Assembly: GCF_003367395.1 (NCBI RefSeq)
Contig: NZ_CP031417.1
Location: 3,348,001-3,412,000, forward strand
DNA from: Pseudolabrys taiwanensis
GTDB taxonomy: Bacteria > Pseudomonadota > Alphaproteobacteria > Rhizobiales > Xanthobacteraceae
Direction of reading: 5' to 3'
Length of the DNA: 64,000 nucleotides
This document shows positions 53,044 to 62,325 of the stretch, piece by piece. The notes under the pieces were generated by a model that did not search any database, was not told the origin of the DNA, and was given only the letters and a program-made list of their open reading frames with translations. Position numbers and translations under genes: made by a program. The number at the start of each line of letters is the position of its first letter. The stretch's first letter is position 1.

Positions 53044-53787
53044 TTAACGCGTAATGCCGTACTTGCGGTCGAGCGCACGCAGCCAGGCGTCGCGCTCGCG
53101 CATCACATGCCCTTCGCTGCCGACCGAGACGCTCAACCGCTCGACCGTGGCGACCTGAGTGCGGGCGGCACGCCGCACGACCGGTTGCTCATCCCCATCG
53201 GTGGCGCGCGCCTGCGCGGCATAAGCCTTGTTGCTCGTCTTGGCGCTCAGATGCTCGCTGCCGCCGGCGGGCTTTTCATCGCTCACATCCTTCGTGGCGA
53301 CTGTTGCAGGCTTCGTCGCGGCGGGTCCTTCCGCCATCGGCTGACCGCCCGGCGCGCGCGGCAATGGGCCGTCCAGCACGACGACTTTGGTCTGCTTCGC
53401 GCCGTACCGTTGCACCATGGAAAACAAGACCGACGCATTGTCCGGCCGCAAGCGCACGCAGCCATGCGAGGCCGGGCGGCCGATGTTCCGCGTCTCGGTC
53501 GTGCCGTGCATGGCATAGCCGCGGTGGAAGAACACAGACCACGGCATCGGCGCCCAATCGTATTTGCGCGAATACCACTGCCGCTCGAGCCGGGTCGGCC
53601 GATACGTGCCGGATGGCGTCGAGTAGCCTTTGCGTCCCGTGGACACCGGCCAGCGGTAGGCCTCTTCGCCGTCCACCGCCACCGAGATGCGCTGCTGCGA
53701 TTTGCTGATGCTGACGACAAGCTCCGCGCGCGCGGGCAGCGTCATCATCAGCACACCGAACATGGCCGTCATAGCGAGGTTACGCAT
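53044..53787 (-). CDS. L,D-transpeptidase (YkuD domain) with C-terminal extension
   Basis: The 247-residue protein has a signal peptide (ending LPARA) and a YkuD domain with C110 in RPASHGCVRLR and the upstream His in RGYAMHGTTE. The blocks WPVST, SGTYRP, RLER and WYSRKYDW are shared with the neighbouring paralogue, so the two probably arose by tandem duplication. A hydrophilic extension of about 100 residues rich in Ala, Lys and Glu follows, ending in a compact RERDAWLRALDRKYG segment. It is divergent from mepA across 207 bp. Confidence 0.92.
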   Translation of the reverse strand: MRNLAMTAMFGVLMMTLPARAELVVSISKSQQRISVAVDGEEAYRWPVSTGRKGYSTPSGTYRPTRLERQWYSRKYDWAPMPWSVFFHRGYAMHGTTETRNIGRPASHGCVRLRPDNASVLFSMVQRYGAKQTKVVVLDGPLPRAPGGQPMAEGPAATKPATVATKDVSDEKPAGGSEHLSAKTSNKAYAAQARATDGDEQPVVRRAARTQVATVERLSVSVGSEGHVMRERDAWLRALDRKYGITR

Positions 53788-53994
53788 GGCACCAGCCCCA
53801 AATGCAGCGACCCTGACAGGTTAAGGAGTTTCACCCGCCGGATGGAACTTGTAAAGCATTTGTTAACCATAAAAACTATTGAAATACTTGCGTTTTTCGA
53901 ACCATCGCGGAACGGTGGTTATATGCTCCCGCTCTAAACCATCGTTCGCAATTAAACTGACAGCGCGACAGGGACGCGGTAGACCGTCAGCACC

Positions 53995-55242
53995 ATGCTG
54001 ACGCGCATCACAGCTTTCCTGGTTGTGTCGGCGGTATTTGTCGCTGGCACTCTCGCGCTTGGGCAACGGATAACGGTTGCGCAAGCGCCCACGCCCGACT
54101 CCTCGGCTCAACCGATACCCGAGCCGAGCACGAGCAAGAACAGCAGCGCCGAGACGCCTGCCCAAATGCAACAGCAAACGCCGGCACCGGCAGTGACGCC
54201 GCCCGCACCGGCCTTACCGGCTGCGCCGCCGGCCCCTGCGCCGGACACCGCGTCCGCTCCCGCGCCAATCACACCGGCACCCGCCGCGACCGCGCCACCC
54301 GCCGAGCCGGTCACAACCGCCACGCCCACGCCACCGGCCGACACCCCGGCGCCCGCGGCATCCGCGCCGCTGCCAACGGCCCGGCCGACGGTCAGCGACG
54401 GCCTCGATGCTACGCCGGCGAAGACGCTGTTCTCGCGCGTGAAGCTGCCGTCGCTCGGCAAGGCGCTGGCGATCGGTTATTACCCGCGTGGCTGTCTCTC
54501 AGGCGGCGTCGAACTGCCGGTGAACGGACCGACCTGGCAAGTGATGCGCCTCTCGCGCAACCGCAATTGGGGGCATCCCGAACTCGTGCACTTCCTCGAA
54601 CGCTTCGCGCCACTCGCGGCCAAAGCGACAGGCTGGAAAGGCATCCTCGTCGGCGACATGGCGCAGCCGCGCGGTGGGCCATTGCCCTTCGGTCATCTGA
54701 GCCATCAGATCGGACTCGACGTCGATATCTGGTTCATGCCCATGCCTGCCCACACGCTGTCGAACGATGAGCGTGAAAAGACGTCGGCGATCAATCTCGT
54801 CTCCGACGATTGGAAGCACATCAATCCAAAGACCTGGACGCCGCAGCATATCGCCTTCATCCGCACGGCCGCCGAACAGCCGGGGGTCGAGCGCGTACTC
54901 GTCAATGCGGCCATCAAGAAAGAGCTGTGCCGCGTCGACAATGGCAAGCACTCATCCTGGCTCGATAAAGTGCGTCCGTGGTACGGCCACCACGACCACA
55001 TTCATGTGCGGATGAAATGTCCCGCCGACTCGCCGAACTGTCGCAAACAACCGCCAGTACCCGGCGACGATGGATGCAGCGCCTCGGCTCTCGACTATTG
55101 GTTCTCGGATAAGGTATTGCATCCGAAGCCCAAGCCGCCGGGCCCGCCACCGCGTCCGCTGATGCTGTCGGACCTTCCGCCGGCTTGCAAAACCGTAGTC
55201 AGCGCACCCGCGCGTGACGCCAGCAAGACGACAGAAAGATAA
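53995..55242 (+). CDS. mepA: Penicillin-insensitive murein endopeptidase MepA
   Basis: The 415-residue protein has a signal segment and a long Pro/Ala-rich linker (about residues 30-130). The LAS-type zinc peptidase domain from about 135 includes GCLSGGVELPVNGPTWQVM, LPFGHLSHQIGLDVDIWFMP and the late YGHHDHIHVRMKCP. It hydrolyses D-Ala-mDAP crosslinks in the periplasm. The linker, longer than in E. coli MepA, may let it reach the cell wall. The location beside two L,D-transpeptidases groups wall-remodelling activities. Its stop TAA overlaps the ATG of the next gene by one base. Confidence 0.93.
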   Translation: MLTRITAFLVVSAVFVAGTLALGQRITVAQAPTPDSSAQPIPEPSTSKNSSAETPAQMQQQTPAPAVTPPAPALPAAPPAPAPDTASAPAPITPAPAATAPPAEPVTTATPTPPADTPAPAASAPLPTARPTVSDGLDATPAKTLFSRVKLPSLGKALAIGYYPRGCLSGGVELPVNGPTWQVMRLSRNRNWGHPELVHFLERFAPLAAKATGWKGILVGDMAQPRGGPLPFGHLSHQIGLDVDIWFMPMPAHTLSNDEREKTSAINLVSDDWKHINPKTWTPQHIAFIRTAAEQPGVERVLVNAAIKKELCRVDNGKHSSWLDKVRPWYGHHDHIHVRMKCPADSPNCRKQPPVPGDDGCSASALDYWFSDKVLHPKPKPPGPPPRPLMLSDLPPACKTVVSAPARDASKTTER

Positions 55243-56093
55243 TGAAACTCTGCCGATTCAACGATAATCGCCTGGGCTTGGTTGAAGGAAATGAAATCAA
55301 GGATGTGACGGCGGCGCTCGATGTGTTGCCGGCCGCGCGCTATCCGCTTCCGACCACCGATCTCCTGATCACCCATCTTCCGGAAGTCCAGAAGGCCGCT
55401 TCGGCCGCCGCGAAGGGCGCCAAGAGCTTTGCGCTGAGCGACGTGAAGCTGCTCAGCCCGGTCGCCAATCCGGGCAAGCTCGTCGCCGCACCGGTGAACT
55501 ACAAGAAGCATCTGGATGAAGCGCGGACCGACCCCCAGATCCACCATCAGAACCAGGTGGCGGAGATCCAGCGCGTCGGCCTGTTCCTGAAGGCGAACAG
55601 CTCGCTCGCCGGCGCGAGCGACGTGATCCCGATCCGCCATCCGGACCGCCGCACCGACCACGAGATCGAGCTCGTCGCCATCATCGGCGCCAAGGCCAAC
55701 CGCGTGAAGCGCGAAGACGCGCTCAAATATGTCGCCGGCTATTGCATCGGCCTCGACATCACCGTGCGCGGTCCTGAAGAACGCTCGCTGCGCAAGTCGA
55801 TCGACGGCTACTCGGTGCTCGGACCGTATCTGGTCACGGCCGACGAACTGAGCGATCCGACCAACCTCGACCTCAAGCTCACGGTCAATGGCGAACCGCG
55901 TCAGATCGCCAACACGCGCGATCTCATCATCGGCGTCGCCGAGCTGATCGAGTTCGCGACGTCGTTCTACACGCTCTATCCGGGTGACGTGCTGTTCACC
56001 GGCACGCCGGAAGGCGTCGGCCCGATCAAGCCGGGCGACACCATCGACGCGTCGATCACGCATCTGGGATCGATCCAGGTGAAGGTGGGATAA
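55242..56093 (+). CDS. Fumarylacetoacetate hydrolase family protein
   Basis: The 283-residue protein has an FAH fold. PVNYKKHLDEA marks the N-terminal part of the domain, and the metal-binding acids are in RRTDHEIELVAIIG. The region GYCIGLDITVRGPEER and the C-terminal GDVLFTGTPEGVGPIKPGD are typical. Members hydrolyse or decarboxylate beta-diketone-type acids in aromatic degradation. It overlaps the mepA stop by one base, but the pairing with a wall peptidase is probably positional. No complete catabolic pathway is adjacent. Confidence 0.9.
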   Translation: MKLCRFNDNRLGLVEGNEIKDVTAALDVLPAARYPLPTTDLLITHLPEVQKAASAAAKGAKSFALSDVKLLSPVANPGKLVAAPVNYKKHLDEARTDPQIHHQNQVAEIQRVGLFLKANSSLAGASDVIPIRHPDRRTDHEIELVAIIGAKANRVKREDALKYVAGYCIGLDITVRGPEERSLRKSIDGYSVLGPYLVTADELSDPTNLDLKLTVNGEPRQIANTRDLIIGVAELIEFATSFYTLYPGDVLFTGTPEGVGPIKPGDTIDASITHLGSIQVKVG

Positions 56094-56104
56094 GACAGGC
56101 GTCC

Positions 56105-56226
56105 ATCCCTCCCCTGAAAGGGGAGGGCCGATCGAGCGCGATCGGGGATGGGGTCAATTTTCATTCTTCCCAGGTCCCCACCCGGCTCGCTCCGCTCGCC
56201 ACCCTCCCCCGCAAGCGGGGGAGGGA
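56105..56226. repeat. Palindromic repeat, family C variant
   Basis: CCCTCCCCTGAAAGGGGAGG at the left and CCTCCCCCGCAAGCGGGGGA at the right are paired stems. The middle contains GATCGAGCGCGATC and CGGCTCGCTCCGC dyads. It lies between convergent FAH and Lrp genes. Confidence 0.78.
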
Positions 56227-56233
56227 TAAGAAG

Positions 56234-56707
56234 TTACGCCACCGGCAGCACGTTGGTATATTTCACCTGCTCCAGCGCGAAGCTGGATTCGATCGAGGCG
56301 ATGCCTTCGAGCCGCGTCAGCTTCTGCTTGAGGAAGCGTTCGTAAGCCGGCAGATCCGGCACCACGACGCGCAAGAGATAATCGCGCGGCCCGGTCATCA
56401 GATAGCACTCGAGCACTTCCGGCCAGCGCGCGATGGTCTTGGCAAAGCGATCGAGCAATTCCTCGCGCTGCTTTTCCAGCTTGATCGAGATGAACACGCT
56501 GACCGGCAGTCCGACCGCGCGCTGGTCGAGCACCGCGACATAACGCGCGATCACGCCGGCCTTCTCCAGGATGCGCACGCGGCGCAGGCACGGCGACGGC
56601 GACAGCCCGACCTTCTGCGCCAAGTCTGCAAGGCTCATGCGGCCGTCGTCCTGCAGGTGGCGCAGGATCTTCAGATCGACGGCATCGAGCTTGACCATTT
56701 CTGGCAT
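56234..56707 (-). CDS. Lrp/AsnC-family transcriptional regulator
   Basis: The protein is about 157 residues. The N-terminal HTH is DLKILRHLQDDGRMSLADLA followed by KVGLSPSPCLRRVRILEKAG. The RAM/AsnC ligand domain runs to the end (CYLMTGPRDYLLRVVVPDLP). It starts at ATG 56707; the extension to 56779 is not conserved. It lies divergent from the E1-like dehydrogenase gene. In Pseudomonas the Lrp-type MdeR sits beside the E1-like mdeB, a similar arrangement, so this protein probably senses an amino acid and controls that gene. Confidence 0.92.
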   Translation of the reverse strand: MPEMVKLDAVDLKILRHLQDDGRMSLADLAQKVGLSPSPCLRRVRILEKAGVIARYVAVLDQRAVGLPVSVFISIKLEKQREELLDRFAKTIARWPEVLECYLMTGPRDYLLRVVVPDLPAYERFLKQKLTRLEGIASIESSFALEQVKYTNVLPVA

Positions 56708-56820
56708 AATCGGCTCTTTCTTGGCATCGAATTGGCAGAATAGGCCAATATGGCCGCCTAATATAGCGCGAATTGGCAAGCATCACTATCGCCTCGGGCG
56801 CAGAATCCGACGAGAAGTTG

Positions 56821-56912
56821 TCGTCCCGGGCGAGCGAAGCGAGGCCCGGGACCCATACGCCTCAGTCTCTCGATAGTGCACGGCGTATGGGTCCCGCCTT
56901 CGCGGGGACGAC
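56821..56912. repeat. Palindromic repeat, family A variant
   Basis: TCGTCCCGGGC...GCCCGGGACCCATACG at the left is answered by CGTATGGGTCCCGCC...GGGGACGAC at the right. The form resembles 5039-5142. It lies in the promoter region between the Lrp and E1-like genes. Confidence 0.75.
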
Positions 56913-56932
56913 GCAGAAGCAAGGCCTACGCC

Positions 56933-59323
56933 ATGACGACACGCGACAACCTGCAACTCCTCTCCGCGATCGAGCGCAAGGTGCTCTGGCTCGCGAGCTG
57001 GATGATCCACAATGCCAACCACCTGCGCGAGAACACCGACGGCCTGAAGGTCGGCGGGCATCAGGCCTCGTCGGCGTCGCTGGCGACAATCATGACAGCG
57101 CTCTATTTCGACGTGCTCAAGCCGCAGGATCGCATCGCGGTGAAGCCGCATGCCTCGCCGATATTCCATGCCATTCAATATCTGCTCGGTAAGCAGACGC
57201 GCGAGCGTCTGGAGAACTTCCGCGGCTACAAGGGCGCGCAGAGCTACCCCTCGCGCACCAAGGATGCCGACGACGTCGATTTCTCGACCGGGTCGGTCGG
57301 CCTCGGCGTCGCGCAGACGCTGTTTTCGTCGCTGGTGCAGGACTATGTGCGGGCACACGGCTGGGGCACGGACCGTCCCGAGGGCCGCATGGTCGCGCTG
57401 GTCGGCGATGCCGAGCTCGACGAAGGCAACATCTTCGAAGCCCTGCTCGAAGGCTGGAAGCACGGCTTGCGCAATTGCTGGTGGATCATCGACTACAACC
57501 GCCAGAGTCTGGACGCCGTCGTGCGCGAAGGCCTGTGGGAGCGCTACGAACAGCTGTTCAAGAACTTCGGCTGGAACGTCGTCATCGTCAAATACGGCTC
57601 GCTGCAGCAGGCGGCCTTCAAGGAGCCGGGCGGCGACAAGCTCAAGGCCTGGATCGACAACTGCCCCAACCCGCTCTACTCGGCGCTGGTGTTCGCGGGC
57701 GGCGCGGCCTGGCGCAAGCGGCTCAATGACGAGATCGGCGATCAGGGCGACGTCTCACGGCTGATCGAGAAGCGTTCGGATGCCGAGCTCGCGGCGCTGA
57801 TGAACAATCTCGGCGGCCACGATCTGCCGGCGCTGCTGGACGCGTTCAACAACGCCAAGAGCGACAAGCCGACCTGCTTCATCTGCTACACGGTGAAGGG
57901 CTTCGGCCTGCCGATGGCCGGGCACAAGGACAACCACGCCGGCCTCATGACGCCGGCGCAGATGGACGCCTATCGCACGGCACAGAACGTGCGCGAAGGC
58001 CACGAATGGGACAAGTTCGAAGGGCTGCCGGTTGCGGGCGACAAGCTGCAGGCGTTCCTCGATCGGGTGCCTTTCGCGCAGGGCGGCAACCGCCGGCTCG
58101 AAGCGCCAAGCATCGCCGTGCCGGACAAGCTCGGCATTACCATTCAGCCGACGATGTCGACGCAAGCCGGCTTCGGCAACATCCTGAACGAAGTCGGCCG
58201 CGGCGACGGCGACTTTGCCAAGCGCATCGTCACCACCTCGCCCGACGTCACCGTGTCGACCAATCTCGGCCCATGGGTGAACCGGCGCGGCCTGTTCGCC
58301 CACGAAGCGACGCCGGACACCTTCCGCAACGAGCGCATCCCCTCGACGTTCAATTGGGAGTTCTCGCCGCAAGGGCAGCATATCGAGCTCGGCATCGCCG
58401 AAGCCAATCTCTTCATCACGCTCTCCGCGCTCGGCCTCTCGCACACGATCAACGGCGTGCGGCTCCTGCCGGTCGGCACGCTGTACGATCCGTTCATCGC
58501 CCGCGGCCTCGATCAGTTGAATTACGCCTGCTACCAGGATGCCCGCTTCATGGTGGTCGCGACGCCCTCCGGTATCACGCTCGCCGGCGAAGGCGGCGCG
58601 CATCAGTCGATCGCCGAGCCGATGATCGGCATGGCGCAGGACGGGCTGGCGATGTTCGAGCCGGCTTTTGTCGACGAGCTTGCCGTCGTCATGCGCTGGG
58701 CGTTCGACTACATGCAGAAGAGCGGCGGGGAAATGTCGGAACGGAACTGGCTTCGCGACGAGACCGGCGGCTCGGTTTACTTGCGGCTGTCGACACGGCC
58801 GGTGGAGCAGATCCAGCGCGCGATGACGCCCGATTTGGAACAGGACATCGTCGACGGCGCCTATTGGCTGAGGAAGCCCGGCCCGAACGCGCAGGTGGTC
58901 GTCGCTTACACCGGCGCCATCGCGCCGGAAGCCATCGAAGCCGTGGGACTGATGGCGGAAGACCGCCGCGATGTCGGCCTCTTGGCGATCACGTCGGCCG
59001 ACCGCCTCAACGCCGGCTGGACCGCCGCGCAGCGCGCCCGCGAGCGCGGCCTCGTGCATGCGCGCTCGCACATCGAGCGCCTGCTGGAAGACGTGCCGAC
59101 ACATTGCGGCATCGTCACGGTGCTCGACGGCCATCCGGCAACGCTCGCCTGGCTGGGCGCGGTGAACGGCCATCGCACGCGCGCCTTGGGCGTCGAACAC
59201 TTCGGCCAGACCGGCGCGCTGGCCGATCTCTATAGGCACTACGGCATCGACGCCAACGCCATCGTCGCCGCCGCGCAGGGCATCGCACCGGGCCGGCCGA
59301 TCAGGCATTTGAAAGTGCTGTAG
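56933..59323 (+). CDS. Pyruvate-dehydrogenase-E1-like (2-oxoacid dehydrogenase) thiamine-dependent enzyme
   Basis: The 796-residue protein resembles homodimeric AceE-type E1. The thiamine-diphosphate motif is VALVGDAELDEGN, followed by WWIIDYNRQSLD. The pyrimidine-binding part has HIELGIAEANLF and the late transketolase C-terminal domain. It is about 90 residues shorter than E. coli AceE and has no lipoyl-E2 or E3 neighbour. A close relative by context is Pseudomonas MdeB, an E1-like 2-ketobutyrate dehydrogenase, encoded with an Lrp regulator as here. Substrate preference is inferred, not shown. ATG 56933 is chosen because the extension to 56876 lies in the family A repeat. Confidence 0.82.
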   Translation: MTTRDNLQLLSAIERKVLWLASWMIHNANHLRENTDGLKVGGHQASSASLATIMTALYFDVLKPQDRIAVKPHASPIFHAIQYLLGKQTRERLENFRGYKGAQSYPSRTKDADDVDFSTGSVGLGVAQTLFSSLVQDYVRAHGWGTDRPEGRMVALVGDAELDEGNIFEALLEGWKHGLRNCWWIIDYNRQSLDAVVREGLWERYEQLFKNFGWNVVIVKYGSLQQAAFKEPGGDKLKAWIDNCPNPLYSALVFAGGAAWRKRLNDEIGDQGDVSRLIEKRSDAELAALMNNLGGHDLPALLDAFNNAKSDKPTCFICYTVKGFGLPMAGHKDNHAGLMTPAQMDAYRTAQNVREGHEWDKFEGLPVAGDKLQAFLDRVPFAQGGNRRLEAPSIAVPDKLGITIQPTMSTQAGFGNILNEVGRGDGDFAKRIVTTSPDVTVSTNLGPWVNRRGLFAHEATPDTFRNERIPSTFNWEFSPQGQHIELGIAEANLFITLSALGLSHTINGVRLLPVGTLYDPFIARGLDQLNYACYQDARFMVVATPSGITLAGEGGAHQSIAEPMIGMAQDGLAMFEPAFVDELAVVMRWAFDYMQKSGGEMSERNWLRDETGGSVYLRLSTRPVEQIQRAMTPDLEQDIVDGAYWLRKPGPNAQVVVAYTGAIAPEAIEAVGLMAEDRRDVGLLAITSADRLNAGWTAAQRARERGLVHARSHIERLLEDVPTHCGIVTVLDGHPATLAWLGAVNGHRTRALGVEHFGQTGALADLYRHYGIDANAIVAAAQGIAPGRPIRHLKVL

Positions 59324-59351
59324 AGCCTCGCCTTGCGACCCAACCTCGAGC

Positions 59352-59483
59352 CGTCATCCTGAGGTGCGAGCGCAGCGAGCCTCGAAGGATGGCGGGCAAG
59401 ACGCGTCCCCAAGTGTATTTGAGGTGAGACCTCGGCCGTCCCCCTTCGAGGCTCGGCCTTCGGCCGCGCACCTCAGGGTGACG
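59352..59483. repeat. Palindromic repeat, family B
   Basis: CGTCATCCTGAGGTGCGAGC at the left and CGCGCACCTCAGGGTGACGG at the right. Inner arms GAGCCTCGAAGGAT and CTTCGAGGCTC form a second stem. It separates the convergent E1-like and GMC genes. Confidence 0.8.
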
Positions 59484-59504
59484 GAACAAAGGTTGTCCGC
59501 GTGG

Positions 59505-61130
59505 TCAGCGCCGGTCTTCAAGAATCATCACGGCGCCCTTTTCGGCGATCATCATGGTCGGCGAATTGGTGTTGCCCGAGGTGATCGACGGCATCACCGA
59601 GGCGTCGATGACGCGCAGGCCCTCGAGCCCGATCACGCGCAGCCGCGCGTCGACCACGGCGCGGGCATCGTCGTCGCGGCCCATGCGCGCGGTGCCGACG
59701 GGATGGAAAATCGTCGTGCCGATATCGCCGGCGGCCTTTTCCAACGCCGCCTCGTCGTCGTCGCGTGCCTGCGCGCCCGGCAGGTATTCGAGCGGCGCGT
59801 AAGGCCGCAGCGCCGGCTGCGACACGATCGCGCGCGTCACGCGGATCGAGTCGGCGGCGACGCGGCGGTCTTCCGGCGTCGACAGATAATTCGGCCGGAT
59901 CGACGGTGCCGCCGCAGGATCGCGCGACTTGAGCGTGATCGTGCCGCGGCTGGTCGGCCGCAGGTTGGCCACGCTCGCCGTGAAGGCCGGAAACGCATGC
60001 AGCGGCTCGCCGAACTTCTCGAGCGACAAAGGCTGCACGTGGTACTGAATGTTGGCGCGATCCTGCGTCGGATCGGACTTCGTGAAGACGCCCAACTGCG
60101 ACGGCGCCATGGTGAGCGGCCCGCGCCGGCGCAGCATGTAATCGAGGCCCATCTGCGCGCGGCCGAACAGCGAGCCATACATCGCGTTCAGCGTCTTCAC
60201 GCCCGACACTTTATAGATCGTGCGCAGTTGCAGATGATCCTGCAGATTGGCGCCGACGCCCGGCTTGTCGAGCCGCACTTCGATCCCGTGCTCGGAAAGA
60301 TGCGCGGCGGGGCCAACGCCCGACAGCATCAGCAGTTGCGGCGAGCCGATCGCGCCCGCGGCCAGGATCACTTCGCCGCGGCATTTGGCGCTGCGCGTTT
60401 CACCGTTCTGCCGCCACCGCACGCCGGTGACGCGCTTGCCGCTGAAGTCCAGGCCTTCGGCCAGGCAGCCGGTCTCCAGCCGCAAATTGGGCCGGTTCAG
60501 CACCGGCTTGAGAAAGCCGCGCGCGGCGGACCAGCGGCGGCCCCGCTTCTGGTTGACGTGGAAATAGCAGATGCCTTCGTTGTCGCCGGTGTTGAAGTCG
60601 GCGACCGATGGAATGCCGTATTGCACGGCCGCCTCCCGGAACGCTTCCAGGATCTGCCACGACAGGCGCTGCGCTTCGACCCGCCATTCACCGCCCGCCG
60701 CGTGGTGCTCGCTCTTCAGGAAGTGATCGACATGCTTGCGGAAGAAGGGCCGCACGTCGTCCCACGACCAGCCCGGCAGGCCGAGCTGGCGCCAGTTGTC
60801 GTAATCCGCCGATTGGCCGAGCATGTAGATCATGCCGTTGATGGCCGAGCAGCCGCCGATCACCTTGCCGCGCGGATAATTGAGCGCGCGGCCGTTGAGG
60901 CCGGGCTCCGGCTCGGTCTTGAACAGCCAGTCGGCGCGCGGATTGCCGATGGCGAAGAGATAGCCCACGGGAATGTGAAACCAGACCCAGTTGTCGCGCC
61001 CGCCCGCCTCGAGAATGAGCACGCGCTTCGTCGGATCGGCCGAGAGGCGGTTCGCCAGCACGCAGCCGGCGGAGCCCGCGCCCACGATGATGTAGTCGAA
61101 TTCGCCTTCGATCGCTGTGGTGCCGGTCAT
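59505..61130 (-). CDS. GMC-family FAD oxidoreductase (choline dehydrogenase-like)
   Basis: The enzyme is about 541 residues from ATG 61130. FAD-binding motif: [23 protein letters not shown] signature 1: [20 protein letters not shown]. Signature 2: [20 protein letters not shown]. The catalytic His is in [11 protein letters not shown] and the second C-terminal element is [13 protein letters not shown]. Family members oxidise alcohols, often choline or long-chain alcohols. No betaine genes are nearby, so a general alcohol dehydrogenase role is as likely. The start at 61226 would add unrelated repeat-derived residues. Confidence 0.9.
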   Translation of the reverse strand: MTGTTAIEGEFDYIIVGAGSAGCVLANRLSADPTKRVLILEAGGRDNWVWFHIPVGYLFAIGNPRADWLFKTEPEPGLNGRALNYPRGKVIGGCSAINGMIYMLGQSADYDNWRQLGLPGWSWDDVRPFFRKHVDHFLKSEHHAAGGEWRVEAQRLSWQILEAFREAAVQYGIPSVADFNTGDNEGICYFHVNQKRGRRWSAARGFLKPVLNRPNLRLETGCLAEGLDFSGKRVTGVRWRQNGETRSAKCRGEVILAAGAIGSPQLLMLSGVGPAAHLSEHGIEVRLDKPGVGANLQDHLQLRTIYKVSGVKTLNAMYGSLFGRAQMGLDYMLRRRGPLTMAPSQLGVFTKSDPTQDRANIQYHVQPLSLEKFGEPLHAFPAFTASVANLRPTSRGTITLKSRDPAAAPSIRPNYLSTPEDRRVAADSIRVTRAIVSQPALRPYAPLEYLPGAQARDDDEAALEKAAGDIGTTIFHPVGTARMGRDDDARAVVDARLRVIGLEGLRVIDASVMPSITSGNTNSPTMMIAEKGAVMILEDRR

Positions 61131-61193
61131 TGTCTCGGTCTCGTTTCTTCCCTGCGACTTTCTAGCAGAGTCAGCCAACACTCGCCGCCTACA

Positions 61194-61214
61194 CTCCCCC
61201 CTGGAGGGGGAGGG
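61194..61214. repeat. Half family C repeat upstream of modA
   Basis: ACTCCCCCCTGGAGGGGGAG is a single palindromic arm, like one stem of the family C elements. It lies between the divergent GMC and modA genes. Confidence 0.6.
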
Positions 61215-61384
61215 TAAAGCAAGCAACCCCTGCGCAGGTGACAGAGATACCTCCGCTTGCTACATAGTTCCCAGACCCGCGCCGCACTGGGCGTGCAGCG
61301 TGCGGCCGGAACGGCGGTTCCGACAATGTCTTCCCTCTCTGACCGGAAATCAGGGCGCCATCGACGCGCCCGAGGAGAACCGCC

Positions 61385-62170
61385 ATGGCCACTCGGCTTC
61401 TAGCCTTTTTCAGCCTTCTGCTCGCCCTTGCCGCCGCGCCGCACCCGAGCGCCGCGCAGGACAAGACCATCACCATCTTCGCCGCCGCGTCGATGAAAAA
61501 CGCCGTCGACGACATCAATGCCGCTTACACCAAGGCAACCGGCGTGAAGGTGGTCTCGAGCTACGCGGCCAGCTCCGCGCTCGCCAAGCAGCTCGAGCAG
61601 GGCGCGCCGGCGGACGTCTTCGCCTCGGCCGATCTCGACTGGATGGATTACGGCGTGCAGAAGAAGGTCATCAAGGAGGACACGCGCGTCAATCTGCTCG
61701 GCAATCGCCTGGTGCTGATCGCGCCCACGGACTCCAAGCTCACCAACGTCACGATCGGCCAGGGCTTCGACCTCGCCAAGCTCGCCGGCGACGGCCGCAT
61801 CACCACCGGCGACGTGCAGGCGGTGCCGGTCGGCAAGTATGCCAAGGCCGCGCTGGAGAAGCTCGGCGCCTGGCAGGCCGCCGCGCCCAAATTTGCCATG
61901 GCGGAAAGCGTGCGCGCCGCTCTCGCCTTCGTTGCCCGCGGCGAGGCGGTGCTCGGCATCGTCTACGAGACCGACGCCAAGGTCGAACCGAAGGTGAAGA
62001 TCGTCGGCGCGTTTCCGCAAGAATCCTATCCGCCGATCGTCTATCCCGTCGGCCTGACGACAACGGCGAAGCCGGAAGCGGCGGCTTATCTCAACTTCCT
62101 GCGCAGCAGCGCGGCGAAAGCGATCTTCGAGAAGTACGGCTTCAGCTTCTTGATCAAGCCGGTGTCGTGA
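61385..62170 (+). CDS. modA: Molybdate ABC transporter substrate-binding protein
   Basis: This 261-residue periplasmic protein has a signal peptide (MATRLLAFFSLLLALAAAPH ... AAQ). The mature start KTITIFAAASMKNAVDDIN matches ModA. SYAASSALAKQLEQGAPADV contains the oxyanion-binding Ser region, and GIVYETDAKVEPKVKIVGAF follows. A GAGGAG site precedes ATG 61385. It supplies molybdate for enzymes such as the SoxC-like dehydrogenase in this window. modB begins 155 bp on, with a family B repeat between. Confidence 0.95.
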   Translation: MATRLLAFFSLLLALAAAPHPSAAQDKTITIFAAASMKNAVDDINAAYTKATGVKVVSSYAASSALAKQLEQGAPADVFASADLDWMDYGVQKKVIKEDTRVNLLGNRLVLIAPTDSKLTNVTIGQGFDLAKLAGDGRITTGDVQAVPVGKYAKAALEKLGAWQAAAPKFAMAESVRAALAFVARGEAVLGIVYETDAKVEPKVKIVGAFPQESYPPIVYPVGLTTTAKPEAAAYLNFLRSSAAKAIFEKYGFSFLIKPVS

Positions 62171-62209
62171 CGAAGGTGGTTTTCGCGCCGCGAGCATTGC
62201 ACTCGACCC

Positions 62210-62314
62210 CTCATCCTGAGGTGGCCGCGCCTAGCGCGGCCCTCGAAGGGCGGCGGCCGGGGCCGTCCATCCTGCGAGGCTCGGCGCGCTCCGCGCCTCG
62301 CACCTCAGGATGAC
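62210..62314. repeat. Palindromic repeat, family B, between modA and modB
   Basis: CTCATCCTGAGGTGGCCGCG at the left and GCCTCGCACCTCAGGATGAC at the right. It has the same form as 34425 and 59352. The element fills nearly the whole modA-modB gap. Confidence 0.8.
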
Positions 62315-62325
62315 GGAGATAGTCT

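Noticed and set aside
61131..61384. ModE box or molybdenum-cofactor riboswitch before modA
   Set aside because: No symmetric TATATAA-type ModE site and no convincing RNA fold was seen; only a half family C repeat is present.
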